NCBI RefSeq assembly: GCF_030730945.1 | Contig: NZ_JAVAMS010000001.1 | Coordinates: 1 to 64,000, forward strand | Source: Aurantiacibacter poecillastricola | GTDB lineage: Bacteria; Pseudomonadota; Alphaproteobacteria; Sphingomonadales; Sphingomonadaceae | Length of the DNA: 64,000 nucleotides | Direction of reading: 5' to 3' | Shown: in pieces, positions 26,625 to 34,964 of the stretch | How positions within the stretch are numbered: the first letter of the stretch is position 1 | Layout of the letters: each line of letters begins with the position of its first letter | Notes under the pieces: generated by a model | The model's input: the letters and a program-made list of their open reading frames with translations, nothing else | Databases searched by the model: none | What the model was told of the DNA's origin: nothing | Position numbers and translations under genes: made by a program

Positions 26625-27458
26625 TTACCCCTGGCGCCAGCTGCTGAGGTCGCGCCCGACCAGCTTTTCCAACTGCTCCACATCGTGGGCGTAGAAATCG
26701 ATGAGCCGCTGGCGAAGGCCGTCCGGCAATGGCGGGTAGCTGACTTCCTTCGAGAGGGCGCCGTGAATCGCCTTGAACCACGGCTTCGACCGCAACGGGG
26801 CGACCATTCCCTTGGCAGGCGCAAGCCCCTTTCGCAAAGCCAGAGGCAGCATCGGCGCGTTCTTCACGTTCGCGCGCTCGACGAGAGATATCTCCTCTTC
26901 CAGTTCCGGCAGATCGAGGAACCGATAGACACGATCCAGCACCGCGTCCGGCTGCGAACGGATGTCTTCGTAGAACACGATATCCATCATCTCGCGCGGA
27001 TAATACTCCAGGAAACGCTGGATATGCTGGTGGTAGAGGCCGTCCATCAGGAAGCGCGGATAATCGTGGTCGGGCGAGCCCAGCCACTTTGCGATATCGC
27101 CATCCACGGTGCCGCGGCGGAAATACATGCAATAGTCGGAATAGGCCCTCTCGACCGGGTTTCGCAGCTGCACGAGCAGGCGAATGCCGGGAAGCATCGC
27201 AGCCATCCGGTGCGGCGCATCGGGATGGGCGAGGTAGTCGGCGGATTTCTCGGAGACGATCTGGCCCGGCTGCGCGTCTGCGAACCAGGCGCGATACCAA
27301 GCCTCGCCACGGTCGAACTCGCTGCTGAAGTAATGCGGCTCGGGGCCGGGAATGAATATATCAGGGCGGGCGCGCAACTGGTTCGCGATCCACGTCGTCG
27401 CCGCCTTCGCGGCGCCGATCACGATAAAGGCGGGTAGGGGGGTGGTGTCCTGCTTCAT
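26625..27458 (-). CDS. PAPS-dependent sulfotransferase
   Basis: A 277-residue cytoplasmic sulfotransferase. The 5'-phosphosulfate loop is I-G-A-A-K-A-A-T-T-W (residues 14-23), and the 3'-phosphate motif is R-N-P-V-E-R-A-Y-S-D-Y (99-109). The pattern and length fit heparan N-deacetylase/sulfotransferase-like and Nod-factor-type enzymes that sulfate carbohydrate. It overlaps the aminotransferase gene by 4 bases and precedes the polymerase, so a sulfated sugar in the locus A repeat unit is likely. No PAPS synthesis genes are visible in the window. Confidence 0.92.
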   Translation of the reverse strand: MKQDTTPLPAFIVIGAAKAATTWIANQLRARPDIFIPGPEPHYFSSEFDRGEAWYRAWFADAQPGQIVSEKSADYLAHPDAPHRMAAMLPGIRLLVQLRNPVERAYSDYCMYFRRGTVDGDIAKWLGSPDHDYPRFLMDGLYHQHIQRFLEYYPREMMDIVFYEDIRSQPDAVLDRVYRFLDLPELEEEISLVERANVKNAPMLPLALRKGLAPAKGMVAPLRSKPWFKAIHGALSKEVSYPPLPDGLRQRLIDFYAHDVEQLEKLVGRDLSSWRQG

Positions 27459-28684
27459 TGCGCGGCCGCGCTCACGATTTGGTTCAAAATCGCCCCTGCG
27501 GCCCGCGCATCTTCGACGCTCAGCGTATGGTCGACGGGAAGCATGATCGTGGTCTCGCCGAGCTGGTGTGCCACCGGCAGGTGTTCGGCGGGTCGCGAAG
27601 GAGAGCTATCGAAAGCCGGTTCGCGGTAGATCTCCGGGCAGGAGCCGACCGAACAACTCAGCCCAGCAGCACCAGCCTGCTGCACGATGTCACGCCGGGC
27701 AATGCCGGGCTGCAGGCGGTCCGGGCGGACGGCGGCATAATACTTGTACCGCGCATGCTCCACGCCGTTACGCGGTTGCATCAGGCGGATCGCCGGATTG
27801 CTTGCCAGTTCGGCCTCGAGAGCCATGGCATTGCGCTGACGGGCAGCGATTCGCTGCGGCAGTTTGGCGAGTTGCAGGTTACCGATGGCCGCCTGCATCT
27901 CGGTCAGCCGGAAATTGCTGCCGAAGGAATCGTGCAGCCACAGGAAGTCGGGGCCGGGAACGATCGACGCATAATGCTCCGGGTCCTTGCCGTGATCCTT
28001 GTAGGCCCAGGCGGTCTTCCAGTGTGCGCGGTCCTTCAGGACGAGCATGCCGCCCTCCCCGCCTGTCGAGATGATCTTGTCGGTGCAGAAGCTGAACGCA
28101 CTCGCCTCGCCGAAGCTGCCGACCGGCCGGCCATCGATGCGGGCGCCGTGCGCCTGCGCGCAATCTTCGACGACGAAGAAGCCCTTCGCCCGAGCAAGCT
28201 CCATGATCGGGGCCATCTCGCAGGGCCAGCCGGCGAGATGTACCACGACCACCGCTTTCGTTTTCGGCGTGAGCGCCTGTTCGATCGTCTCGGCAGTGAT
28301 GTTCTGGCTGTCTGAATCGACATCGGCGAAGACGGGCTTCGCCCCGCGCGCGATCACGCAGCTCGCACTCGCCATGAAGCTGCGAGCGGGGACGATCACT
28401 TCGTCCCCTTCGCCGATACCCAGAGCGTGCAGCGCCAGTTCCAGCGCCAGCGTGCCATTGGCGACCGCGATGCCGTAAGGAACCTCGCACAAGGCCGCCA
28501 TCCCCTGCTCCAGCGCGGCGCAATGCTGGCCATGATGCAGCGAGTTCACCTTCCCCGAGCGCAGGATCTCGGTAACGGCGGCAATTTCGTCGGCTTCGAA
28601 TTCCGGCCAGGACGAACGCGCGGGCCGGGGCAGGTCCAAGTCCCGCTCAGCCAAGCGCGCTGTGGTGGTCACAACCGCGTTCAT
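27455..28684 (-). CDS. DegT/DnrJ/EryC1/StrS sugar aminotransferase
   Basis: A 409-residue PLP enzyme. Asp174 in V-V-E-D-C-A-Q and the Schiff-base Lys203 in C-T-D-K-I-I-S-T-G-G-E-G-G are in place. The family transfers an amino group from glutamate to 3- or 4-keto nucleotide sugars. Working after the FlaA1/CapD-type dehydratase it could make UDP-4-amino-4,6-dideoxy-GlcNAc, as PglE does, although the regiochemistry cannot be read here. It is the first gene of a leftward operon that runs to about 19.2 kb. A GGGGAG about 10 bases upstream supports the start. Confidence 0.92.
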   Translation of the reverse strand: MNAVVTTTARLAERDLDLPRPARSSWPEFEADEIAAVTEILRSGKVNSLHHGQHCAALEQGMAALCEVPYGIAVANGTLALELALHALGIGEGDEVIVPARSFMASASCVIARGAKPVFADVDSDSQNITAETIEQALTPKTKAVVVVHLAGWPCEMAPIMELARAKGFFVVEDCAQAHGARIDGRPVGSFGEASAFSFCTDKIISTGGEGGMLVLKDRAHWKTAWAYKDHGKDPEHYASIVPGPDFLWLHDSFGSNFRLTEMQAAIGNLQLAKLPQRIAARQRNAMALEAELASNPAIRLMQPRNGVEHARYKYYAAVRPDRLQPGIARRDIVQQAGAAGLSCSVGSCPEIYREPAFDSSPSRPAEHLPVAHQLGETTIMLPVDHTLSVEDARAAGAILNQIVSAAAQ

Positions 28685-29011
28685 TCTGCGCGTCTCCCCT
28701 TGCCCATCAAGGCGCTGTCAGTGCCCATGCTGCCCCGTCACCTGTACGCCCGACCCGATCTGGCCGTGTTGCAGGATATACACGCACGTCCCGCCAGGCC
28801 CGAAGCGGAATTCGGAGATCAAGCGCCTCATTTATTATGGACAGCGCCTAACTCTTTGGGGCTACACGCTCTGCTTCCAGCGAAGGTCGCCCCCGGAATT
28901 AACCAATTTTCCCCAGGGCCTTGGCAATTTCGATGCTAGCCCGGAGATATAGGGGCGATACCTCCTCTTTTCCGGTGCAAGCTGCGCATGATCGGGTAGT
29001 TTCCGCAGGCG
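28685..29011. promoter_or_regulatory. Divergent control region between the two locus A operons
   Basis: These 327 bases lie between the starts of the leftward operon (aminotransferase first) and the rightward operon (GT4 first). By position they should contain both promoters. I could not identify convincing promoter boxes, a terminator or a strong inverted repeat by eye, and no open frame here looks coding. Confidence 0.6.
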
Positions 29012-30259
29012 ATGATGGCGAACCACCAATCTTCTCCAGCGGGCTTCGTGCAGGACGGCCAGGGCCAGGCGATCGGCATGCCTGCAGGCGAGCCGTTGCG
29101 CCATGCCCACGCGATTGGCCGGGCGCGCATCCTGTTCCCGTTTGCGGACCGCCCGCGTTCGGTTGGCGGCAGTCACATCTCGGCAGGCGCACTGATCGAG
29201 AATATCGACCGCGACCGTTTCGAACCGACCGTGCTCCTGCTGAATGAGCCGGGCGCACTGACCGAGTTCTTTGCCGAGAAGGGCGTTCGCACCAAGAGGA
29301 TGCCCGGCGGTCTGGTGAACACTGGCTCTGTCCCCGGCATGATCGGCGCGATCGCCCGCGCGGCCCGCTATCTCTCAAACGAACGGTTCGATTTCGTCCA
29401 CACCAATGAGGGCGCGATGCACGCAATGTGGGGCATAGCCGCAAGGCTGACCGGCACGCGGCAGATTTGGCACCATCGCGGCAACCCGGGGGCCAAGGGC
29501 GTATCCTGGCTGGCCCCGGTCACCGCTGCCAAGGTGCTTACCGTCTCTCGCTACGCGGCGCCGTCGCCGGGTGTCTACTCTGCGGCCGGACGCGTCACCG
29601 TCGCGCACAGTCCTTTCGATCTCTCGCTGGCCGACATGGACCGTGACGAATGCCGCGCCGACGCGCTTGCCGAACTGGACGTGCCCTATGACACCAAGCT
29701 GATCGGCTATTTCGGCCATTTCAGCGAGCGCAAGCGCCCGGTCCTCTTCATCGAGACGCTTGCGGAACTGAAGAAGGCGAACCCGGGGCAACGCATCCTC
29801 GGCCTCATGTTCGGGGAAGAGCACGATCGTGGCATGCTCGCGCGGATGACCGCCGCCATCGAGCGCCACGGCCTTCAGGACTCCATTCGGCTGATGGGAT
29901 TTCGCAAACCGGCAACCCCATGGATGGCCGCATGCGACGCCACTCTCGTCACCGCGGTGGAGGAACCCTTTGGCCGCACGCTCATCGAAGCGATGCTGCT
30001 CGGTACACCGGTTGTCGCCGCAGCCTCCGGAGGGAATCTGGAAGCCATCGAGGACGGCAGCACGGGATTGCTGGCCACGGCGGACGATCCCGCTGCGCTG
30101 GCAGATGCCATGTCCCGGATGCTCGGTGATCACGAGCTTGCCTGGGCGATCTCCGATACGGCGCGGAAGGACGCGCTCGCCCGGTTCGGCGTGGAAACCC
30201 ATGTTCGCACGGTCCAGGCCGTTTACGATGCGCTGCTGCATACAGGCCGGGCCGCATGA
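29012..30259 (+). CDS. GT4 glycosyltransferase (locus A, first)
   Basis: A 415-residue GT-B enzyme. The conserved part begins around R-I-L-F-P-F-A-D-R-P-R-S-V-G-G-S-H-I-S, so the true start may lie downstream of 29012 (Met23 at 29078 is possible). The donor-binding half contains I-G-Y-F-G-H-F-S-E-R-K-R and the E-x7-E segment E-E-P-F-G-R-T-L-I-E-A. It probably adds one sugar to the lipid-linked repeat unit on the cytoplasmic face. It overlaps the next GT4 gene by 4 bases. Confidence 0.9.
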   Translation: MMANHQSSPAGFVQDGQGQAIGMPAGEPLRHAHAIGRARILFPFADRPRSVGGSHISAGALIENIDRDRFEPTVLLLNEPGALTEFFAEKGVRTKRMPGGLVNTGSVPGMIGAIARAARYLSNERFDFVHTNEGAMHAMWGIAARLTGTRQIWHHRGNPGAKGVSWLAPVTAAKVLTVSRYAAPSPGVYSAAGRVTVAHSPFDLSLADMDRDECRADALAELDVPYDTKLIGYFGHFSERKRPVLFIETLAELKKANPGQRILGLMFGEEHDRGMLARMTAAIERHGLQDSIRLMGFRKPATPWMAACDATLVTAVEEPFGRTLIEAMLLGTPVVAAASGGNLEAIEDGSTGLLATADDPAALADAMSRMLGDHELAWAISDTARKDALARFGVETHVRTVQAVYDALLHTGRAA

Positions 30260-31446
30260 AGGTCCTGCATATCATCACCGGCCTTAATGTCGGCGGGGCG
30301 GAGAACATGCTGTGCAAGCTGCTGGAAAATCCGGCGGACTCCACGACCTCGCAGGCGGTGCTCTCGCTGCTCGAACCCGGTCCCCTTGCCGAAAGGGTGC
30401 GCGCTACCGGCACTCCTCTTTGCACCCTTGGCATGAAGCGCGCCCTGCCTGGTGCGCGCGCATGTCTGCAATTGCTCAAGACGGTGAAGGCGATTGGTCC
30501 CGACGTGCTGCATGGCTGGATGTATCACGGCAATCTCGCCGCATCCTTCGCGAAAGCCAGCATTGCGCGCGATGCGGCGCTGATCTGGAACGTGCGCCAT
30601 TCGCTGGCCGATCCCGGTCGCGAAAGCCGCAAGACACAGGCCATCCTGAAGCTGAGCGCAGCCATCTCGCGCCATCCCGCACGGATCATCTACAATTCCC
30701 TGCAGGCTGCTGCAGAGCATGAGCGCGCCGGCTATTCGCGCGCGCAGCGCATGATCATTCCCAACGGCTTCGATTTCGACCGCTTCCGTCCCGATCCCGA
30801 AGCGCGGCAGAGGGTGTGCCGGGAGTTCGGCATCGATCCATCCGCTACCATCGTCGCTTCGGTTGCGCGCTATCACCCGATGAAGAACCATGCCTTGCTG
30901 GTCGACGCCGTGTCGAAGGCCCGGGCTGCCGGATACAGGCTGCACCTTGTGATGATCGGTGCGGGCGTTGCCAGCTGCCCCGACCTTGGCCGCCGTATCG
31001 ACCAGCGCTTGCCGTCGGGCGAGGTCACAGTCTGCGAAGCGCGCTCCGACCTGGCGGACCTGATGCCTGGTTTCGATATCCTCGGCGTGTCGTCTTCCTG
31101 GGGCGAGGGATTCCCCAACGTCATCGGTGAAGCGCTTGCATGCGGGGTGTCAGTCGTCTCCACCGATGTTGGCGATAGTGCCAGCATCGTGGCGGAGCAG
31201 GGCCTCGTCGTGCCGCCGGACGATGTCAGCGCCTTTGCTGCTGCGCTCGGCAAGATGTGCGCGCTGGGCCCAGAGGGGCGCGCCGCCATGGGCCGGGAGG
31301 GACGCAAGCGGGTGAAGGCCATGTACGCCATCCGCGAGATATCCCGCAAATACGATCACTGCTACGAGATCGCCGCAAGAGCCCAGGGCCCTGCCTATGG
31401 CGCTCGCGGCGGCGGCGATGATCGGGCAAAGGTGTTTCCGCGATGA
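30256..31446 (+). CDS. GT4 glycosyltransferase (locus A, second)
   Basis: A 396-residue GT-B glycosyltransferase. The N-terminal acceptor domain has the loop G-L-N-V-G-G-A-E-N-M-L. The C-terminal donor domain has V-A-R-Y-H-P-M-K-N-H and the retaining-GT signature E-G-F-P-N-V-I-G-E-A-L-A-C-G. Overlaps of 4 bases on both sides show it is co-translated with the flanking transferases. Donor and linkage cannot be assigned. Confidence 0.93.
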   Translation: MKVLHIITGLNVGGAENMLCKLLENPADSTTSQAVLSLLEPGPLAERVRATGTPLCTLGMKRALPGARACLQLLKTVKAIGPDVLHGWMYHGNLAASFAKASIARDAALIWNVRHSLADPGRESRKTQAILKLSAAISRHPARIIYNSLQAAAEHERAGYSRAQRMIIPNGFDFDRFRPDPEARQRVCREFGIDPSATIVASVARYHPMKNHALLVDAVSKARAAGYRLHLVMIGAGVASCPDLGRRIDQRLPSGEVTVCEARSDLADLMPGFDILGVSSSWGEGFPNVIGEALACGVSVVSTDVGDSASIVAEQGLVVPPDDVSAFAAALGKMCALGPEGRAAMGREGRKRVKAMYAIREISRKYDHCYEIAARAQGPAYGARGGGDDRAKVFPR

Positions 31447-33233
31447 AGGTCGTCGTCCTTTCCAGCCTCGCTTATTCCCTGCTCAATTTCCGCGGCCGTC
31501 TGCTGCAGGCGATGGTCGACGCCGGGCATGAGGTGATCGCCTGCGCGCCCGATCCGAACCCGAAGGTGGAAGCCGATCTCAAGGCGATGGGCATCCGCTT
31601 CGCGGTCATCCGGATGGCGCGCACCGGCAGCAACCCTTTCGACGATCTCGTAACCCTGCGCGACATGGTCGCCCTGCTCCGCCGTGAACGACCGGACGTC
31701 GTGCTGGCTTATACCCAGAAGCCAATCATCTATGGCGGCATCGCCGCGCGGATCGTGGGCGGGATGCGCTATTACGCAATGTGCAGCGGCCTCGGCCATG
31801 TCTATTCGGGCGAGGCCAAGGGCAAGCTCGCCGTGCTGCGCAAGATCGTCAGCGTGCTCTACCGGGCCGCGGTGGCCAAGGCCGATGGGGTGTTCGTCTT
31901 CAACCGAGACGACGAGGCGGAAATGCGCCGCCACGGTATCCTCAAGCGCGGCGAAAAGGCCGACCAGGTTCCCGGTTCGGGCATCGACCTCACGCGCTTC
32001 GAGCACAAGGCCGTGCGTGAAGGCGCGCCTGTGTTCCTGATGGTCGCCCGCCTTATGCGCGACAAGGGTCCGGGCGAATTCGCCGAAGCAGCGCGAATCG
32101 TGAAGCGGGACTATCCCGATGCGCAGTTCCGCCTGCTCGGCCCGTTCGACGCCAATCCCAGTGGGATTACCGAAGCAGAATTGCAGCAATGGCAGGATGA
32201 CGGGCTGATCGATTATCTCGGCTCGACCGAAGATGTGCGGCCCTACCTTGCCGATTGCTCGGTTTTCGTTCTGCCGACCTATTACCGCGAGGGCCTGCCG
32301 CGCACCATTCTCGAGGCGATGGCGACGGGGCGCGCAATCATCACCACCGATACGCCCGGCTGCCGGGAAACCGTGCTGAAAGGAGAGAACGGCTATCTGG
32401 TCGAGCCTCGTGACGCCGCCTCACTGGCAGATGCGATGCGCAATTTCTGCGAGGACCCGGGTCTTGCAGCGCGATGCGGAGCGAAGTCGCGCGAGATTGC
32501 CGAGACCCGTTTTGATGTCGAGATTGTCAATGCCATGTTGCTCGAGCTCACCGGGCTCGACCGCTCGCTTGTCGATCGCAATCCCCCGCGCGCCAGCCGC
32601 AACTTCTCTGCCTACGCGGCGACACGGCCCTCGGGTCTTCGCCGGGTCGTGGATTTCGCAGTCGCTCTGGCAGGGATCGCCTTACTCTGGCCCCCCATGC
32701 TGCTCATTGCCGCGGCAATCAGGGTGCGTATCGGATCGCCTGTCCTGTTTCGCCAGCAGCGTGCGGGCCTTGCCGGCAAGCCATTCGAACTGGTCAAGTT
32801 TCGCACCATGGACAACGCCAGCGATGCTTCAGGCAAGCTGTTGCCGGACGAGGAAAGGACCCCTCCGCTAGGCGCATTCCTGCGCCGCTTCCGGCTCGAC
32901 GAGCTGCCCGAGTTGTGGAACGTGCTGAAGGGGGACATGAGCCTTATCGGGCCACGACCCCTGCTGCCGCATACTGTCGACGATTTCGGGCTGGAGGGCA
33001 TCACGCGCTCCCGCGTGCGACCAGGCCTGACCGGCCTTGCGCAGGTGAAGGGCGGTCCATTGCTGAGGCCTGCGGACAAGCTCGCCTTCGATAACTGGTA
33101 CGTGCACAATCGCAGTCTCCGGCTCGATTGCGATATCCTCGTAAAGACGCTTGTCGTCGCGGTGCGGGACGACCGGGTCGACCTTTCGGGAATGGACAAG
33201 ATGGCCAGCACGCTGGATCGTCAGGGCGTTTGA
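31443..33233 (+). CDS. GT4 glycosyltransferase fused to PglC-like phosphoglycosyl transferase
   Basis: A 596-residue protein combining two steps of repeat-unit assembly. Residues 1 to about 370 are a GT4 enzyme with L-L-N-F-R-G-R-L-L near the start, T-Q-K-P-I-I-Y-G-G-I-A-A, and Y-R-E-G-L-P-R-T-I-L-E-A in the donor site; this resembles PglA-type transferases. After a linker (about 372-396), residues 397-596 are a monotopic phosphoglycosyl transferase. It has a re-entrant hydrophobic helix with a Pro-Pro (L-L-W-P-P-M-L-L-I), the K-F-R-T-M segment and the catalytic D-E in R-L-D-E-L-P-E-L-W-N-V-L-K-G-D. The C-terminal part would initiate the glycan on undecaprenyl phosphate and the N-terminal part would add the second sugar. 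Confidence 0.92.
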   Translation: MKVVVLSSLAYSLLNFRGRLLQAMVDAGHEVIACAPDPNPKVEADLKAMGIRFAVIRMARTGSNPFDDLVTLRDMVALLRRERPDVVLAYTQKPIIYGGIAARIVGGMRYYAMCSGLGHVYSGEAKGKLAVLRKIVSVLYRAAVAKADGVFVFNRDDEAEMRRHGILKRGEKADQVPGSGIDLTRFEHKAVREGAPVFLMVARLMRDKGPGEFAEAARIVKRDYPDAQFRLLGPFDANPSGITEAELQQWQDDGLIDYLGSTEDVRPYLADCSVFVLPTYYREGLPRTILEAMATGRAIITTDTPGCRETVLKGENGYLVEPRDAASLADAMRNFCEDPGLAARCGAKSREIAETRFDVEIVNAMLLELTGLDRSLVDRNPPRASRNFSAYAATRPSGLRRVVDFAVALAGIALLWPPMLLIAAAIRVRIGSPVLFRQQRAGLAGKPFELVKFRTMDNASDASGKLLPDEERTPPLGAFLRRFRLDELPELWNVLKGDMSLIGPRPLLPHTVDDFGLEGITRSRVRPGLTGLAQVKGGPLLRPADKLAFDNWYVHNRSLRLDCDILVKTLVVAVRDDRVDLSGMDKMASTLDRQGV

Positions 33234-33284
33234 GGCGAACGGCGGATACGCTGCATTTCGGAATAACGGGGGTACGGGGGTTCG

Positions 33285-34244
33285 ATGAGCGCAGTCCTGA
33301 TAACGTCGGCGGGGCGCCGCGTGGAATTGCTCAACGCGTTCCGCTCCTCCGCAGAGGCGATAGATCCGGCGATGCGCATACTCGCCTGCGATCTCGACGT
33401 CGAATGGAGCGCTGCGTGCCACATGGCGGACCAGGCTTTCGCCGTGCCGCGCGCGAACAATCCTGATTATATCCCCGCCCTGCTGGACATCTGCAGGCGG
33501 CAGGCGGTGAAGCTGCTCGTCCCCACCATCGACACCGAACTGCAGGCGCTTGCCGATGCGCGGGACGAATTTGCGGCGATCGGCACCCATGTTTCTGTCG
33601 GTCATCCCGATTTCGTCCGCATCGCGCGCGACAAGCAGGAGACCGCGCGTGTGCTTGCGAGACTGGGACTCAACACCCCTCCCTCCTTCACGCCAGAGGA
33701 AGTGCGCGAAGCACCCGGCAGCGTTCCCTGGCCACTGATCGCCAAGCCGAATGGCGGTAGCGCGGGCCGCAACATCTCGGTCGTGAACGACGTTTCCCAA
33801 CTTCCCGACACCTCGGGCGAGGCGTTCGTCCTGCAGGAATTGCTCAAGGGTCCGGAGCACACGATCAACATGTATTTCGACCTTGGCGGGAAGGCGCGCA
33901 CCGTGATCCCCCACCGCCGCGCGCAGATCCGTGCGGGCGAAGTGGAAAAGGGCGTGACCGAACGCAACGAAGCGCTGTGCCAGGCCGGCTGGCGGCTTGC
34001 CGAGCAACTGCCCGGCGCGCGCGGCGTGATCTGCTTCCAGTCCATCCTGACAGAGCGCGGCCCCGTCGTGTTCGAGATCAATGCCCGCTTCGGCGGCGGT
34101 TATCCGCTGGCCCATGCCGCAGGCGCAACCTTTTCCACCTGGCTACTGCAAGAGGCGCTGGGCCTGGAATGCGAAGCGCATGACGGGTGGACCGAAGGCA
34201 TGCGCATGATGCGCTACGACGCGGCCGTTTTCGAGGAGAGCTAG
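33285..34244 (+). CDS. ATP-grasp protein (carbamoyl-phosphate-synthase/PylC-like)
   Basis: A 319-residue ATP-grasp enzyme. The N-terminal Rossmann-like pre-domain opens V-L-I-T-S-A-G-R-R-V-E-L. The ATP-grasp part has the lysine of L-I-A-K-P-N-G-G-S-A-G-R and the metal-binding F-E-I-N-A-R-F-G-G-G-Y-P. Enzymes of this type join a carboxylate to an amine or other nucleophile using ATP. It is followed after 3 bases by a HAD phosphatase gene, and the pair sits among glycosyltransferases. A role in making or attaching an amide-linked substituent on a sugar acid is plausible; no substrate is visible. Confidence 0.88.
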   Translation: MSAVLITSAGRRVELLNAFRSSAEAIDPAMRILACDLDVEWSAACHMADQAFAVPRANNPDYIPALLDICRRQAVKLLVPTIDTELQALADARDEFAAIGTHVSVGHPDFVRIARDKQETARVLARLGLNTPPSFTPEEVREAPGSVPWPLIAKPNGGSAGRNISVVNDVSQLPDTSGEAFVLQELLKGPEHTINMYFDLGGKARTVIPHRRAQIRAGEVEKGVTERNEALCQAGWRLAEQLPGARGVICFQSILTERGPVVFEINARFGGGYPLAHAAGATFSTWLLQEALGLECEAHDGWTEGMRMMRYDAAVFEES

Positions 34245-34247
34245 TCC

Positions 34248-34961
34248 ATGTGCCTGATCCCGCCGCACTGCGTACTCGTGTTCGATCTCGACGATACGCT
34301 CTATCTCGAGCGCGATTTTGTGCGGAGCGGGTTCCAGGCGGTGGGCAAATGGGCGCGCGCGACCAAGTCACTGGAAAATGTCGAATTCCTGGCGATGAAA
34401 TTGTTTATCGACGGCAAGCGCGAGAGGATCTTCGACGCTGTGCTGGAAGAACTGGGAATCAAGCCAGATACGCGGCTTGTCCGGGACATGGTCGAGGTCT
34501 ATCGCTTTCACGAACCCGTTATCTCGCTCCAGCCCGATACGCTGAACCTGCTGGAATTGCTGCCTGCCGAACAGAAGCTGGCCCTCGTCACCGACGGGCA
34601 CCGGCAAACGCAGGAGAACAAGGTGACGGCGCTTGGCCTGCAAAGGCTGGGCTTCGATCCCATCCTCATCACCGATGTATGGGGCCGGACCTACTGGAAG
34701 CCGCATCGCCGAGCCTTCGAGACGATCGCCGGGCATTTCGACGAGGAAGGGCTCGAATTCGTCTATGTCGGGGATAATAGCACCAAGGACTTCCTGGCGC
34801 CCAACGCCATGGGATGGTCGACGATCCGGATTGCGCGCGCTGGCCGCGTTCATCCGGGCGATCCGCCCAGCGAACGGCACTGTGCACAGTCGACCATCGC
34901 CAATCTCGACGAACTGCCTGACGCGCTGAACCAGATTCTGAACCGCAAGGCGGCGAGCTAG
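34248..34961 (+). CDS. HAD-superfamily hydrolase (phosphatase-like)
   Basis: A 237-residue HAD hydrolase. Motif I is D-L-D-D-T-L near residue 12, motif II is V-T-D-G-H, and the C-terminal acidic motif is V-G-D-N-S-T-K-D. A helical cap follows motif I. It is probably a small-molecule phosphatase acting with the ATP-grasp protein 3 bases upstream, perhaps on a phosphorylated sugar or acid intermediate (inference). The next GT4 gene begins 3 bases after its stop. Confidence 0.9.
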   Translation: MCLIPPHCVLVFDLDDTLYLERDFVRSGFQAVGKWARATKSLENVEFLAMKLFIDGKRERIFDAVLEELGIKPDTRLVRDMVEVYRFHEPVISLQPDTLNLLELLPAEQKLALVTDGHRQTQENKVTALGLQRLGFDPILITDVWGRTYWKPHRRAFETIAGHFDEEGLEFVYVGDNSTKDFLAPNAMGWSTIRIARAGRVHPGDPPSERHCAQSTIANLDELPDALNQILNRKAAS

Positions 34962-34964
34962 AGC

